Counted from the stretch's first letter, positions 8,896 to 17,989 are shown. The stretch is DNA of 64,000 bases from Kurthia populi (GCF_042686175.1 NZ_JBHUOR010000045.1:24182-88181), one strand, 5' to 3'. Made by a program: numbers and translations. Notes: generated by a model not told the origin, from the letters alone.

Positions 8896-9590
8896 TATGC
8901 GAGCACTCCTTCTACCGTTTCAATTTTTGTTAGAAGCTCTTGCTTTTTATTCATAATGGCTGGCGTTTGTTCTGCCTTTTCCATATTTTTTAACACAGTA
9001 TGCCATTGTGCAATTTCATGTGTCCATTTTTCAACAAATACATCATTGCGCTCGGCCATTAATTTCTCACCAAGTAATAATTCTAGCTCAGAGAGTGGTT
9101 TTTTCCCTTTTTCTAACACTAAAATTTCGTAAATTTTTCCATCTTCTTTAATAATCGCTTCATCTACAATCATAAAGTCATGAGCAACAGCCCATTCACG
9201 TATGGCAATCGCGTGAATATTTGGCTGTAAAATTAAGCGCGTAACGCCTTCTAGACCTTGTGGATAATGGTCTAAAATAGAAGCGATTAATGGCCCTCCC
9301 ATACCAGCAATGGTAACTGCTGTTACACCGTCCTCTGGTTGAATAGCTTCAAGACCATTGGCTAAACGCACGGTAATTTGCTCGCTTAGTTGTTCTCGTT
9401 GTACTTCATGACAAGCAGATTCATACGGACCTTTCACTACTTCACCTGCAACGGCTTTTTTAACAATTCCTTGATTCACTAAAAAACAAGGTAGGTATGC
9501 ATGGTCGGAACCAATATCTGCAACAACCGCATCTTGTGGAACAAAAGCTGCGACTGTTGCTAAACGTTTTGATAATTTCTGGGCATTCAT
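8895..9590 (-). CDS. trmK: tRNA (adenine(22)-N1)-methyltransferase
   Basis: A 231-residue SAM-dependent methyltransferase that makes m1A22 in tRNA. The SAM-binding motif is ADIGSDHAYLP (residues 24-34), the catalytic-region motif AGMGGPLI follows near residue 95, and the C-terminal third is a helical coiled-coil. Gene order next to the nif3-like gene matches B. subtilis yqfN-yqfO. The stop codon overlaps the GTG start of the next gene. Confidence 0.92.
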   Translation of the reverse strand: MNAQKLSKRLATVAAFVPQDAVVADIGSDHAYLPCFLVNQGIVKKAVAGEVVKGPYESACHEVQREQLSEQITVRLANGLEAIQPEDGVTAVTIAGMGGPLIASILDHYPQGLEGVTRLILQPNIHAIAIREWAVAHDFMIVDEAIIKEDGKIYEILVLEKGKKPLSELELLLGEKLMAERNDVFVEKWTHEIAQWHTVLKNMEKAEQTPAIMNKKQELLTKIETVEGVLA

Positions 9591-9669
9591 AAAAACTGTG
9601 CCCTCCCTTCGATACCATTGTAACGAATTTCATGTTTTTTTCATAGAGAAAGTACTACAGTTCTTTGCA

Positions 9670-9713
9670 CAAAAAAAGACGAAATCTTATCATCTCGATT
9701 CGATTTCGCCTTT
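9670..9713 (-). terminator. Intrinsic terminator after the membrane protein gene
   Basis: Read on the minus strand, AAAGGCGAAATC pairs with GATTTCGTCTTT and is followed by a T run. Confidence 0.75.
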
Positions 9714-9731
9714 CATAATTATGTAGCTAGC

Positions 9732-10277
9732 TTATAGGAAGAAGCCAAAGAGAATAATAACGGCTAATCCTAAATATCCTGAAATGATAAAATAAATTAA
9801 TTTCATTTTTGTACCAACTAAAAGCCATGCGACACAATTAGCAATTAACACACTATACATCAACCATGTGTCACCCGGTGCAAACATACTCGTAACGCGT
9901 ATACTGAGCGCAAAAAGTAATAATGCCGCAACTGCAAATGTTACCGTTTTCATTAGCTTTGTCGTCGTTTCTTTAAATGTCATGTAGAGTACAATCCCAA
10001 TTGCTACCACACTAATGGCAATTGGAATGAGGATATACTGTGCGCTAAATATGTACAACATCATCATACTACCCACTGCTAATAGTGCAGCAATTCCATA
10101 TACTAGCCAAGTTTTTGAACTAGGTTTTTTCTTAACAGGTTCATCAGTTGCTGTATCACCATCATCTCCTCCAGTATAAAGGGTCGTTAAAAAGTCACAG
10201 TAATGCTCTGGAAGTAATTTATTCGTTTTCCAAAACGCAATTTCATGTAGAATGATGTCTTTTTTCTCCTCTTGCAC
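9732..10277 (-). CDS. Hypothetical multi-pass membrane protein
   Basis: A 181-residue protein of unknown function. About 55 soluble N-terminal residues (HEIAFWKTNKLLPEHYCDF, weakly like the start of DUF2157 proteins, then an acidic GGDDGDTATDE linker) precede five or six hydrophobic segments arranged as paired helices. The start is a GTG at 10277 with AGGAGGTG eight bases upstream. It sits between trmK and sigA, where B. subtilis has the cytochrome gene cccA; no CxxCH motif is present, so it is not a cytochrome. It has its own terminator. Confidence 0.75.
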   Translation of the reverse strand: MQEEKKDIILHEIAFWKTNKLLPEHYCDFLTTLYTGGDDGDTATDEPVKKKPSSKTWLVYGIAALLAVGSMMMLYIFSAQYILIPIAISVVAIGIVLYMTFKETTTKLMKTVTFAVAALLLFALSIRVTSMFAPGDTWLMYSVLIANCVAWLLVGTKMKLIYFIISGYLGLAVIILFGFFL

Positions 10278-10415
10278 GGTAAGTCACCTCCTCGCTAATC
10301 AACCTTTTGCGTCACAATATAGCGTTAAAGGTATCAGGCTTCTTCTAATTCATCGGCATAAATTGTTTTATCTTTTACTATTTTCAGGAAAATTAGCGAA
10401 AAAGAATTTAAGACA

Positions 10416-10450
10416 CAAAAAAAGAGGCTAAGTATTAACTTAACCTCTTA
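10416..10450 (-). terminator. Intrinsic terminator of the dnaG-sigA operon
   Basis: On the minus strand AAGAGGTTAAGT pairs with ACTTAGCCTCTT around a TAAT loop, followed by a T run directly after the sigA stop codon. Confidence 0.9.
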
Positions 10451-10454
10451 TATT

Positions 10455-11582
10455 TTATTCCAAGAAATCTTTTAGACGTTTACTACGTGATGGGTGACGT
10501 AGTTTACGAAGCGCTTTTGCTTCAATTTGACGAATACGTTCACGTGTAACACCGAAGACTTTACCTACTTCTTCAAGTGTACGTGTGCGACCATCATCTA
10601 GACCAAAACGTAAACGAAGTACGTTTTCTTCACGGTCTGTTAATGTGTCTAAAACATCTTCAAGTTGTTCTTTTAATAATTCATATGCCGCATGATCTGC
10701 TGGAGATTGTGCTTCTGAATCTTCGATGAAATCACCTAAATGTGAATCATCTTCTTCACCAATTGGTGTTTCAAGAGAAACAGGCTCTTGTGCAATTTTT
10801 AAAATTTCACGAACTTTTTCTGGTGTTAAATCCATTTCTTCACCAATTTCTTCTGGTGTTGGTTCGCGGCCTAAATCTTGTAGTAATTGACGTTGTACAC
10901 GGATTAATTTGTTGATTGTTTCAACCATGTGTACTGGAATACGGATTGTACGTGCTTGGTCCGCAATCGCACGTGTAATTGCTTGACGAATCCACCATGT
11001 TGCATAAGTTGAGAATTTGAATCCCTTACGGTAATCGAATTTTTCAACGGCTTTGATTAGACCCATGTTACCTTCTTGAATTAAATCAAGGAATAACATC
11101 CCACGACCAACATAACGTTTCGCAATACTTACCACTAAACGTAAGTTTGCTTCTGCTAAACGTTTACGTGCTTCGTCATCGCCTTGTTCAATACGTTCTG
11201 CAAGTGCGATTTCTTCTGCTGCTGAGAGTAAGTCTACGCGTCCGATTTCTTTTAAATACATACGAACAGGGTCATTGATTTTCACACCTGGTGGCACGCT
11301 TAAATCATTTAAGTCAAACGTTTCTTCTGCTTCTTTTAAAAGAGGTTCTAAATCAGAATCTTTATCACCATTTAATTCGATATTATTCGCTTCTAATTTG
11401 TCGATGAACTCTTCAACTTGATCAGCTTCTAACTCATAAGTTTGTAGCTTATCTGCGATTTCCGCGTAAGTTAGTTCACCTTTCTTTTTACCTGCTTCTA
11501 GCAAGCTTTTTTTCATTTCTTCTAAAGTATGTTCTTGTTCTGCTTTTTTATTCGCTGCTGTACGTTTAGACTTTTCTGCCAT
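10455..11582 (-). CDS. sigA: RNA polymerase primary sigma factor SigA (RpoD)
   Basis: A 375-residue group 1 sigma factor. An acidic, lysine-rich N-terminal region (about 90 residues) is followed by region 1.2 (DPVRMYLKEIG), region 2 with the -10 recognising helix YATWWIRQAITRAI, region 3, and region 4 ending in the helix-turn-helix VTRERIRQIEAKALRKL, which binds -35 elements. It directs transcription of housekeeping genes; the promoters picked out in this window fit its consensus. It is downstream of dnaG with a 30-base gap. The start has AAGGAGG nine bases upstream. Confidence 0.97.
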   Translation of the reverse strand: MAEKSKRTAANKKAEQEHTLEEMKKSLLEAGKKKGELTYAEIADKLQTYELEADQVEEFIDKLEANNIELNGDKDSDLEPLLKEAEETFDLNDLSVPPGVKINDPVRMYLKEIGRVDLLSAAEEIALAERIEQGDDEARKRLAEANLRLVVSIAKRYVGRGMLFLDLIQEGNMGLIKAVEKFDYRKGFKFSTYATWWIRQAITRAIADQARTIRIPVHMVETINKLIRVQRQLLQDLGREPTPEEIGEEMDLTPEKVREILKIAQEPVSLETPIGEEDDSHLGDFIEDSEAQSPADHAAYELLKEQLEDVLDTLTDREENVLRLRFGLDDGRTRTLEEVGKVFGVTRERIRQIEAKALRKLRHPSRSKRLKDFLE

Positions 11583-11612
11583 TAGGTGTATTCCTCCTTA
11601 TAACATCTTTAG

Positions 11613-13430
11613 CTACATGCTTGCTAAAGATTTCGTTAACTCTATTACTTCTTTTGAAAGTGTCAGAGCACGTTTAAAATCATGCATTTTTTCAGCTTCT
11701 TGGAGCTGTTGTTTTTTTTGTGCAACTTGCTGCTGCACTTTATATTTCGCCACTTGTCGTAAGCAATCATCCCACTCTTCTTCTAGATGGTCTAAATCGC
11801 GCTCTACAAGGGCTGCCTCCATCACAAGCTTACGAAGTTCTGAGTCGGTTAGCATCTCTGCAAAACGCTGAAAATCCGGCTTATCATGATGGGCATAAAA
11901 GCTGAGTAAGTGAATATAAATTGCGACATATTCATCTCGAACAAATGGTGGTTCCACACCATCTAACTGCAAGCGCTCCACGATATCAATATCGTTTAAC
12001 ATACGTGCTAAAATGAGACGTTCCGCACGGTCTATTGCAGTTAATTTCCTGCTAGATGTAGGCTTTTGTTCAACACGAACAGTACGTCTTTCAGGTTCAG
12101 TTCGTCGCTGTGCTTCTTTATGACGTAATTGAGTTGTCAATGTTTCCTGCGTAATACCGGTTTCTTGTTGCAATTGCTTTAGGTGTAATTCTCGCTTTAC
12201 AGCAGATGAATCAAGCGCTACATATTGCAGTGCCTCCTCTACATATTGCTCGACATCGGTCGCATACTGGAAATTTTTATTGCGCTTAGAATAACTCATC
12301 ATAAAACTCGTAAAATCTAGGGGCTCTCCGATGATTTTATCTCGAAAAGCTTCCGTACCATATTGCTTTATATAATCATCTGGGTCTAAGCCTCTTGGGA
12401 GAACGGCTATTTCAACTGATAGTTTCTCTGCGTGTAATAAGTCCGCAGCACGTTTTGCAGCCTCCCAGCCAGCATTATCGCCATCATAACAAACAATGAT
12501 ATCATTCGATAGTCGCTTCAGCTTTTGTACATGTTCAAGCGTCAAGGCTGTCCCCATTGATGCGACGCCATTGTGTACATTAGCTGTTTTTGCACTTAAT
12601 ACATCCATAAACCCTTCAAAAAGTACAACTTTCCGTTCCTTACGAATAATCGGACGTGCTTGATCTAAATTATAGAGTATCTTTCCTTTATGGAAAATGG
12701 GCGATTCTGGGCTATTCATATACTTAGCATTTTCGCCTTCTGTATCGATTACTCGTCCAGAGAAACCGATAACCGTTCCCGCTTCATTACGAATCGGAAA
12801 CATGACACGCCGACGAAAACGATCAAAATAGCCATTACTGTCTTCTTTTTGAATAACGAGTCCAGCCTGGGCCATTTCCGCTAAATCATAGCCTTTACGT
12901 GACAGTAATGTTGTTAAGGCATCCCAACTTGGCAATGCAAAGCCAATGCCATATGCCTCAATCATCTCCCGTGTAAAACCACGCCCCTCTAAATATTGAA
13001 GCCCTTCTTCACCATCTTCTGTATTCAATAGTAAATGTTGAAAATATCGTAAACAAAATTGATGCGCCTCAATCATACGCTGTTGTTCAGGAGATACTTC
13101 TGTCTTATTCACATGCTGATGTTGATGCTCGGCAATATCTACTTCAATTCCTGCTCGCTCACCTAAACGAGCTACAGCATCCTGAAACGGAATATTGTCA
13201 ATATCCATTAAAAATGTAATGGCGTTTCCGCCTGCACCGCAGCCAAAGCAATGGAAAATCTGCTTGTCGACAGATACAGAAAAAGACGGTGTCTGTTCCC
13301 CATGAAATGGGCACAGACCAAAGTAATTTCGACCACGTTTCGTCAGTTGCATATACTCACCGATTACATCGACAATATCTGTTTGCGAACGAATTTGCTC
13401 GATTGTTTCTTCTGGAATTCGTTGTGCCAT
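11613..13430 (-). CDS. dnaG: DNA primase
   Basis: A 605-residue primase that lays RNA primers at the replication fork. The N-terminal CHC2 zinc ribbon uses Cys40, His43, Cys61 and Cys64 (CPFH, CFGC). The TOPRIM core has the acidic motifs LFEGFMD and CYDGDNAGWEAAK. The last 150 residues form the helical domain that contacts DnaB-type helicase. It heads the dnaG-sigA operon. Upstream on the minus strand a TATAAT (plus coordinates 13554-13559) may serve as its -10 element, with a poor -35. Confidence 0.96.
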   Translation of the reverse strand: MAQRIPEETIEQIRSQTDIVDVIGEYMQLTKRGRNYFGLCPFHGEQTPSFSVSVDKQIFHCFGCGAGGNAITFLMDIDNIPFQDAVARLGERAGIEVDIAEHQHQHVNKTEVSPEQQRMIEAHQFCLRYFQHLLLNTEDGEEGLQYLEGRGFTREMIEAYGIGFALPSWDALTTLLSRKGYDLAEMAQAGLVIQKEDSNGYFDRFRRRVMFPIRNEAGTVIGFSGRVIDTEGENAKYMNSPESPIFHKGKILYNLDQARPIIRKERKVVLFEGFMDVLSAKTANVHNGVASMGTALTLEHVQKLKRLSNDIIVCYDGDNAGWEAAKRAADLLHAEKLSVEIAVLPRGLDPDDYIKQYGTEAFRDKIIGEPLDFTSFMMSYSKRNKNFQYATDVEQYVEEALQYVALDSSAVKRELHLKQLQQETGITQETLTTQLRHKEAQRRTEPERRTVRVEQKPTSSRKLTAIDRAERLILARMLNDIDIVERLQLDGVEPPFVRDEYVAIYIHLLSFYAHHDKPDFQRFAEMLTDSELRKLVMEAALVERDLDHLEEEWDDCLRQVAKYKVQQQVAQKKQQLQEAEKMHDFKRALTLSKEVIELTKSLASM

Positions 13431-13599
13431 CTCATCACCATCTTTGCTTCTAACTCTTTAATTCGAGATATTACCGTAAAAATCCTTCTTTCTCGAATAA
13501 AAAAATTCTTTTTTCTTTTAAAACTACTTAATTTCTTTTTACCACAATTCTTCATTATAAAACATATTGCTCATTTATTCTATCTATTTTCATAATAAA

Positions 13600-13629
13600 A
13601 CAAAAAAACTCCCCTACTAAAAGGGGGGC
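13600..13629 (-). terminator. Intrinsic terminator of ccpN-ppsR
   Basis: On the minus strand a short C/G stem (CCCCTTTTAGTAGGGG) is followed by a run of T immediately after the ppsR stop. Confidence 0.75.
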
Positions 13630-13634
13630 TTGTA

Positions 13635-14441
13635 TTACTCTTTTATTCGACGCAAAATGTCATTTGCTGTTTCTTCAACAGCTTTATTCGTCACATCAAT
13701 GACAGGACATCCAATACGGTCCACAATGCGATAGAAATGATTGATTTCTTCATCAATTCGTTCAACTTTTGCATAACTCGCACTATCATTTAAGCCGAGT
13801 GCAATTAAGCGCTCTTTCCGAATATTGTTTAGTTTTTCTGGTGAAATAACTAAACCAAAGCATTTTTCCTTTGGTACATGGAATAGCTCTTCAGGGGGCT
13901 CGACTTCTGGCACTAATGGTACATTCGCTACTTTTAAACGCTTATGCGCAAGAAACTGCGACAATGGCGTCTTCGATGTACGCGACACGCCAATTAATAC
14001 GATGTCTGCCTTCAATAATCCTCTTGGATCCCGGCCATCATCATATTTTACAGCAAATTCAATCGCTTCAATCTTTTTAAAGTAATCATCATCGAGCTTA
14101 CGAACAAGACCTGGCTCTTCAATCGGCTCTACTTGTAGTGCTGTTGTAAACATCTCCATAGTAGGACCCATTAAATCAATATTCGGGATATTTTTACGTG
14201 CACATAATGTCTTTGTAAAGTCGCGCATTTCTTCTTTAACGAGTGTATAGACGACCATCGCTTGTTGCTCGATTGCAAACTGCAGAATTTCATTAATTTG
14301 TTCGCGATTTTCAATATGTGGGAAACGTCTTACAGCAACATCCTGCATTCCTGGACGAAATTGACTAATAGCAGCCTTTGCTACTAATTCACCCGTTTCA
14401 CCAACTGAATCTGAAACGATAAAAATTGAGATTTTTTCCAT
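13635..14441 (-). CDS. ppsR: Pyruvate, phosphate dikinase/PEP synthase regulatory protein
   Basis: A 268-residue DUF299 bifunctional kinase/pyrophosphorylase (B. subtilis YqfL). The family switches pyruvate phosphate dikinase or PEP synthase by ADP-dependent phosphorylation and phosphate-dependent dephosphorylation of a threonine. The N-terminal SDSVGETGELV and the nucleotide-binding loop GVSRTSKTPLS near residue 152 are typical. It is 14 bases downstream of ccpN; both proteins control gluconeogenesis in Bacillus. No dikinase gene is in this window. Confidence 0.9.
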   Translation of the reverse strand: MEKISIFIVSDSVGETGELVAKAAISQFRPGMQDVAVRRFPHIENREQINEILQFAIEQQAMVVYTLVKEEMRDFTKTLCARKNIPNIDLMGPTMEMFTTALQVEPIEEPGLVRKLDDDYFKKIEAIEFAVKYDDGRDPRGLLKADIVLIGVSRTSKTPLSQFLAHKRLKVANVPLVPEVEPPEELFHVPKEKCFGLVISPEKLNNIRKERLIALGLNDSASYAKVERIDEEINHFYRIVDRIGCPVIDVTNKAVEETANDILRRIKE

Positions 14442-14455
14442 TTAATGCACCCACC

Positions 14456-15094
14456 TCACAAATCATGGTTTTCGGCGAGCGATAAAAATGCTCGCGTAAT
14501 ATTCGTTTTCGTTAAACGCCCAATTACTTCGAGGCCATCTGTATGTTCAATGACAACTGGCAATGCATCAATTTGTCGTTCAATTAATTTATTTGCCGCC
14601 TGAATAAGACCATCTGTTTTAAAACAATAGGCAATATTCGGCATTCTCGTCATAATGATATGTACGGGAATATGATTTAAATCTTGACTTCCAATTGCAG
14701 TACGCAAAAGGTCCTTTCGAGATAAAACCCCTGTTAAATAAGAGTTTTTATCTACAACGAATAATGTTCCTACATCCTCTAAGAACATTTGACAAATGGC
14801 ATCATAAACAGAAATATTTTCACTGACCACGACAGGAATAGATTGAAAATCCTTCACTTTCATATTGGTCATACTCTCTGCTACCGCTTGTCCTGTTTGT
14901 TTACCAGAATAAAAATAGCCTACACGCGGACGCGCATCTAAAAATCCAGCCATCGTCAAAATAGCTAGATCTGGTCGCAATGTAGCTCTTGTTAATGAAA
15001 GACGTTCCGCAATTTGTTCGCCTGTAATAGGGCCGTTTCCTTTAACAATTTCAACTATTTCTTCTTGACGTTTGTTGAGTTCGATCACGCTCAC
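14456..15094 (-). CDS. ccpN: Gluconeogenesis repressor CcpN (HTH-CBS)
   Basis: A 212-residue protein with an N-terminal helix-turn-helix (GPITGEQIAERLSLTRATLRP) and two CBS domains (VYDAICQMFLEDVGTLFVVD and the following pair), the architecture of B. subtilis CcpN (YqzB), which represses gapB and pckA in the presence of glucose and senses ATP/ADP. The start is a GTG at 15094, giving MSVIELNKRQ, which fits the family N-terminus. It is divergent from glyS and co-transcribed with ppsR. Confidence 0.9.
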   Translation of the reverse strand: MSVIELNKRQEEIVEIVKGNGPITGEQIAERLSLTRATLRPDLAILTMAGFLDARPRVGYFYSGKQTGQAVAESMTNMKVKDFQSIPVVVSENISVYDAICQMFLEDVGTLFVVDKNSYLTGVLSRKDLLRTAIGSQDLNHIPVHIIMTRMPNIAYCFKTDGLIQAANKLIERQIDALPVVIEHTDGLEVIGRLTKTNITRAFLSLAENHDL

Positions 15095-15149
15095 CGCCCC
15101 AAATGTTATATACTTTATTCTTAATAAGTATATACTATTTCATTCGATA

Positions 15150-15178
15150 TTGCGAAGAAAACTATTGCATGGTACAAT
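15150..15178 (+). promoter_or_regulatory. glyS promoter
   Basis: TTGCGA (15150-15155) and TACAAT (15173-15178) are separated by 17 bases and lie just before the T-box leader. Confidence 0.75.
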
Positions 15179-15189
15179 GTTGCCAAACG

Positions 15190-15407
15190 ATATAAGGCGA
15201 TGAATGAGTAATAAGTAGTTTGCAATAGAAGCGAGTAGTGATGGTGAAAGACTACACCGCAAACAAAAAGGCGCTCAGGAGCTAACAGTTAGAAAGTGGA
15301 TCATCTTCTATGTTAATAGGATGATCAATCGGGGTGGAACCGCGGGCGCATACACAGCACTCGTCCCCGGGCAAAAGTTGCCCGGAGACGGGTGCTTTAT
15401 TCTTTTT
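15190..15407 (+). promoter_or_regulatory. Glycine T-box riboswitch leader
   Basis: The conserved T-box sequence GGGTGGAACCGCGGG is at 15332-15346, followed by the terminator hairpin. In stem I, GTTTGC pairs with GCAAAC and the lower strand continues AAAAAGGCGCTC opposite GAGTAATAAGTA. This puts a GGC glycine specifier at 15270-15272, in the same register as the Geobacillus glyQS T-box. Uncharged tRNA-Gly would stabilise the antiterminator and switch on glyS. Confidence 0.93.
15356..15407 (+). terminator. T-box regulated terminator
   Basis: GCACTCGTC with GACGGGTGC forms the outer stem, and CCGGGCAA with TTGCCCGG the inner stem around an AAG loop, followed by TTTATTCTTTTT. Its 5' arm competes with the T-box antiterminator. 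Confidence 0.92.
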
Positions 15408-15423
15408 ACTGGAGGTTTTTCAA

Positions 15424-16812
15424 ATGGCAGAAAAAACAATGGAAAATGTAGTTAGTTTAGCAAAACACCGTGGCTTTGTCTTCCCAGGCTCAGAAATTTA
15501 CGGTGGTTTAGCAAACACATGGGATTACGGTCCCCTAGGCGTTGAATTAAAAAACAACGTAAAAAAAGCATGGTGGCAAAAATTCATTCAAGAATCTGAA
15601 TACAATGTTGGCTTAGACGCCGCAATTTTAATGAACCCTAAAACTTGGGTAGCTTCTGGTCACGTTGGTAACTTCAATGATCCAATGATCGACTGTAAAT
15701 CTTGTAAATCTCGCCACCGCGCAGATAAACTAATTGAAGATGCTTCATTAGAAAAAACAGGTGTTGAAATTGTTGTTGATGGCATGACATTCGACCAAAT
15801 GAAAGATAAAATGGAAGAATTAGATGTTCATTGCCCAGACTGTGGTGCAAAAGAATTCACGGACATCCGTCAATTCAACTTAATGTTCAAAACATTCCAA
15901 GGTGTAACAGAAGATTCTACAAATGAAATTTTCCTACGCCCTGAAACAGCACAAGGTATTTTTGTAAACTTTAAAAACGTTCAACGTTCTATGCGTTTAC
16001 GTACTCCATTCGGTATCGGTCAAGTTGGTAAATCATTCCGTAATGAAATCACACCAGGTAACTTCACATTCCGTACACGCGAATTCGAACAAATGGAACT
16101 TGAATTCTTCTGTAAACCAGGTACGGAATTAGAATGGCATGCTTACTGGAAAGAATTCTGTAAAAACTGGTTACTAAACTTAGATATGCACGAAGATTCT
16201 ATGCGTTTACGTGACCACGGTGAGGAAGAACTTTCTCACTACTCAAATGCTACAACAGATATCGAATTCCGCTTCCCATTCGGTTGGGGCGAACTTTGGG
16301 GCGTAGCTTCTCGTACAGACTTCGACTTAAAACGCCACATGGAGCACTCTAGCGAAGACTTCACTTATATTGATCCTGTAACAAATGAACGCTATGTACC
16401 TTACTGCATCGAGCCTTCTCTAGGTGCAGACCGTGTAACATTGGCATTCCTTTGCGATGCATATGACGAAGAAGAATTAGAAGGCGGCGACTCTCGCAAA
16501 GTATTACGCTTCCACCCAGCACTTGCACCATTTAAAGCTGCGGTTCTTCCATTATCTAAAAAATTATCAGAAGAAGCACATGGTGTATGGGCAGAGCTTC
16601 GTAAGGCATTCCCTGTAGACTATGATGAATCTCAATCAATCGGCAAACGTTACCGTCGTCAAGATGAAATCGGTACACCATTCTGTATCACATATGACTT
16701 TGACTCAAAAGAGGACGGTCAAGTAACAGTACGTCACCGCGATACAATGGAACAAAAACGTATGCCAATTTCAGAAGTAAAAGCATATATCGAAGGTTTC
16801 CTACAATTCTAA
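15424..16812 (+). CDS. glyS: Glycyl-tRNA synthetase (alpha2 type)
   Basis: A 462-residue class II synthetase of the single-polypeptide, dimeric type, unlike the GlyQ/GlyS pair found at this spot in B. subtilis. Visible are KHRGFVFPGSEIYGG at the N-terminus, motif 2 (FRNEITPGNFTFRTREFEQ), the EPSLGADR motif 3 and a C-terminal anticodon-binding domain. The start is the ATG at 15424 with GGAGG eight bases upstream. The frame is open back to 15334, but that part runs through the T-box terminator and is not translated. Expression is controlled by the leader described above. Confidence 0.97.
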   Translation: MAEKTMENVVSLAKHRGFVFPGSEIYGGLANTWDYGPLGVELKNNVKKAWWQKFIQESEYNVGLDAAILMNPKTWVASGHVGNFNDPMIDCKSCKSRHRADKLIEDASLEKTGVEIVVDGMTFDQMKDKMEELDVHCPDCGAKEFTDIRQFNLMFKTFQGVTEDSTNEIFLRPETAQGIFVNFKNVQRSMRLRTPFGIGQVGKSFRNEITPGNFTFRTREFEQMELEFFCKPGTELEWHAYWKEFCKNWLLNLDMHEDSMRLRDHGEEELSHYSNATTDIEFRFPFGWGELWGVASRTDFDLKRHMEHSSEDFTYIDPVTNERYVPYCIEPSLGADRVTLAFLCDAYDEEELEGGDSRKVLRFHPALAPFKAAVLPLSKKLSEEAHGVWAELRKAFPVDYDESQSIGKRYRRQDEIGTPFCITYDFDSKEDGQVTVRHRDTMEQKRMPISEVKAYIEGFLQF

Positions 16813-16823
16813 TCGAAACAAAT

Positions 16824-16857
16824 AAAAGCCGTTACTTCTTAAGAAGTAACGGCTTTT
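16824..16857 (+). terminator. glyS intrinsic terminator
   Basis: A perfect 17-bp palindrome, AAAAGCCGTTACTTCTT and its complement with no spacer, ends in a short T run. Confidence 0.85.
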
Positions 16858-16982
16858 CATCTTCACTACATCAGCTCTTATTTTCGCTAGTATTCACCGA
16901 GAAATAAGGTCATTTCTTACAAAAATAAGTCAATACACCCAAAATGCTTGCATTATAAGACGTAAGATTTTATGATATTTAA

Positions 16983-17087
16983 TATTTACGATGTAATTAT
17001 AGATTTGGACCATCTATGATTCCTTTCGTCAAAGCCAACAACAGAAGAGACACGGTAACGATAATGGTTACCGTGTCTCTTTTTTAT
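16983..17087 (+). ncRNA. Candidate small RNA or attenuated leader
   Basis: The gap between glyS and the hydrolase gene contains a promoter-like pair TTGCAT (16948-16953) and TATGAT (16971-16976), 17 bases apart. About 105 bases later comes a strong terminator at 17046-17087. The predicted RNA has no open frame and starts with a small hairpin (ATAGAT at 16999-17004 with ATCTAT at 17012-17017, loop TTGGACC). A second promoter after the terminator can drive the hydrolase gene, so this may be an independent small RNA. It could equally be a 5' leader with an attenuator. No known RNA family was recognised. Confidence 0.4.
17046..17087 (+). terminator. Intrinsic terminator before the hydrolase gene
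   Basis: AGAGACACGGTAAC (17046-17059) pairs perfectly with GTTACCGTGTCTCT (17067-17080) and is followed by TTTTT. No gene ends just upstream of it. Confidence 0.88.
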
Positions 17088-17110
17088 GAATAGCTATTCA
17101 CCATCGGTAT

Positions 17111-17119
17111 TGCTATACT
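17111..17119 (+). promoter_or_regulatory. Extended -10 promoter of the hydrolase gene
   Basis: TGC-TATACT (TATACT at 17114-17119) is an extended -10 element; the -35 region (TAGCTA, 17 bases upstream) is poor. Confidence 0.55.
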
Positions 17120-17146
17120 AATAAAAAGCAAAAAGGAGTGAAAAGA

Positions 17147-17962
17147 ATGATTGAAGTAGAAAAAAATCGTATTTCCTCAACACACGGACCATTAGAAATA
17201 GTCGAGCATATTGTGAAAATCCCAGGCGCACCCATGAATGTCTATAGCTTTTTATTAGATGGCGTCCTCATTGATACGGCTTCTCCTGGGTTACGCACAC
17301 AATTTTTTGAATTTATTGAGCATAAAACCGTTGACCATGTGCTGCATACACATTTTCATGAAGACCACATCAGTAATACCGCTGAAGTGATTCAAAAATT
17401 CGGTATCGAAGCTTACATACATCCGATAAGCGTCACAAAAACGACGACTAAAATGCGTCTACCCCGTTATCGCCAAAACGTTTGGGGGCCACCACCAACG
17501 CCTTTTACAAGCCATGCCTATAGTTCAACATTTGCTTCTAAAAATAGCGTCTGGGACATCATTCCGACACCCGGGCATACAGAGGATCATGTCGCGCTTT
17601 ATAATCGGCAGCATGGCTATTTATTTACCGGTGATTTATTCGTGACGCCAAAGCCAAAAATCGTACTCGTCGATGAAAATATTTTAGCGACAATGGCTTC
17701 GTTAGAAAAAGTACAGAAACTTGATTTTGATACAATGATTTGTCACCATGCAGGTGTGCTTGAAAATGGACAGGCATTAATTGATATGAAACTGAATTAT
17801 TTAAAAGAGCTCCAATATCGTGTTCAAAAGTTCATGAACGAAGGGCTAGATGTTTTCGAAATTACCAAAACCATTTTTCCAAAACAATACCCTATCGTCG
17901 AGCATTCTAATTCTGAATGGTCAGCTATGCATATGATTCGCGTCTTTATGAATAACGGTTGA
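17147..17962 (+). CDS. Metallo-beta-lactamase-fold hydrolase
   Basis: A 271-residue MBL-fold protein. The zinc site is complete: THFHEDH (HxHxDH) near residue 69, the histidine in PTPGHTEDH, the aspartate in FTGDLF and a late CHHAGV histidine. A helical C-terminal extension of about 60 residues follows the core, as in the glyoxalase-II and LACTB2-like branches. The substrate is unknown. The start is set at the ATG at 17147, eight bases after GGAG; a GTG at 17138 lies inside that ribosome binding site. The gene is convergent with the rib-like operon and shares a terminator with it, so a functional link is possible but not shown. Confidence 0.88.
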   Translation: MIEVEKNRISSTHGPLEIVEHIVKIPGAPMNVYSFLLDGVLIDTASPGLRTQFFEFIEHKTVDHVLHTHFHEDHISNTAEVIQKFGIEAYIHPISVTKTTTKMRLPRYRQNVWGPPPTPFTSHAYSSTFASKNSVWDIIPTPGHTEDHVALYNRQHGYLFTGDLFVTPKPKIVLVDENILATMASLEKVQKLDFDTMICHHAGVLENGQALIDMKLNYLKELQYRVQKFMNEGLDVFEITKTIFPKQYPIVEHSNSEWSAMHMIRVFMNNG

Positions 17963-17989
17963 CTAAAAACAGTGCCTCTGTTGGCAATA

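Noticed and set aside
15334..15423. Open frame extending glyS by 30 codons upstream
   Set aside because: It runs through the T-box sequence and terminator and has no ribosome binding site; the ATG at 15424 has GGAGG at the right distance.
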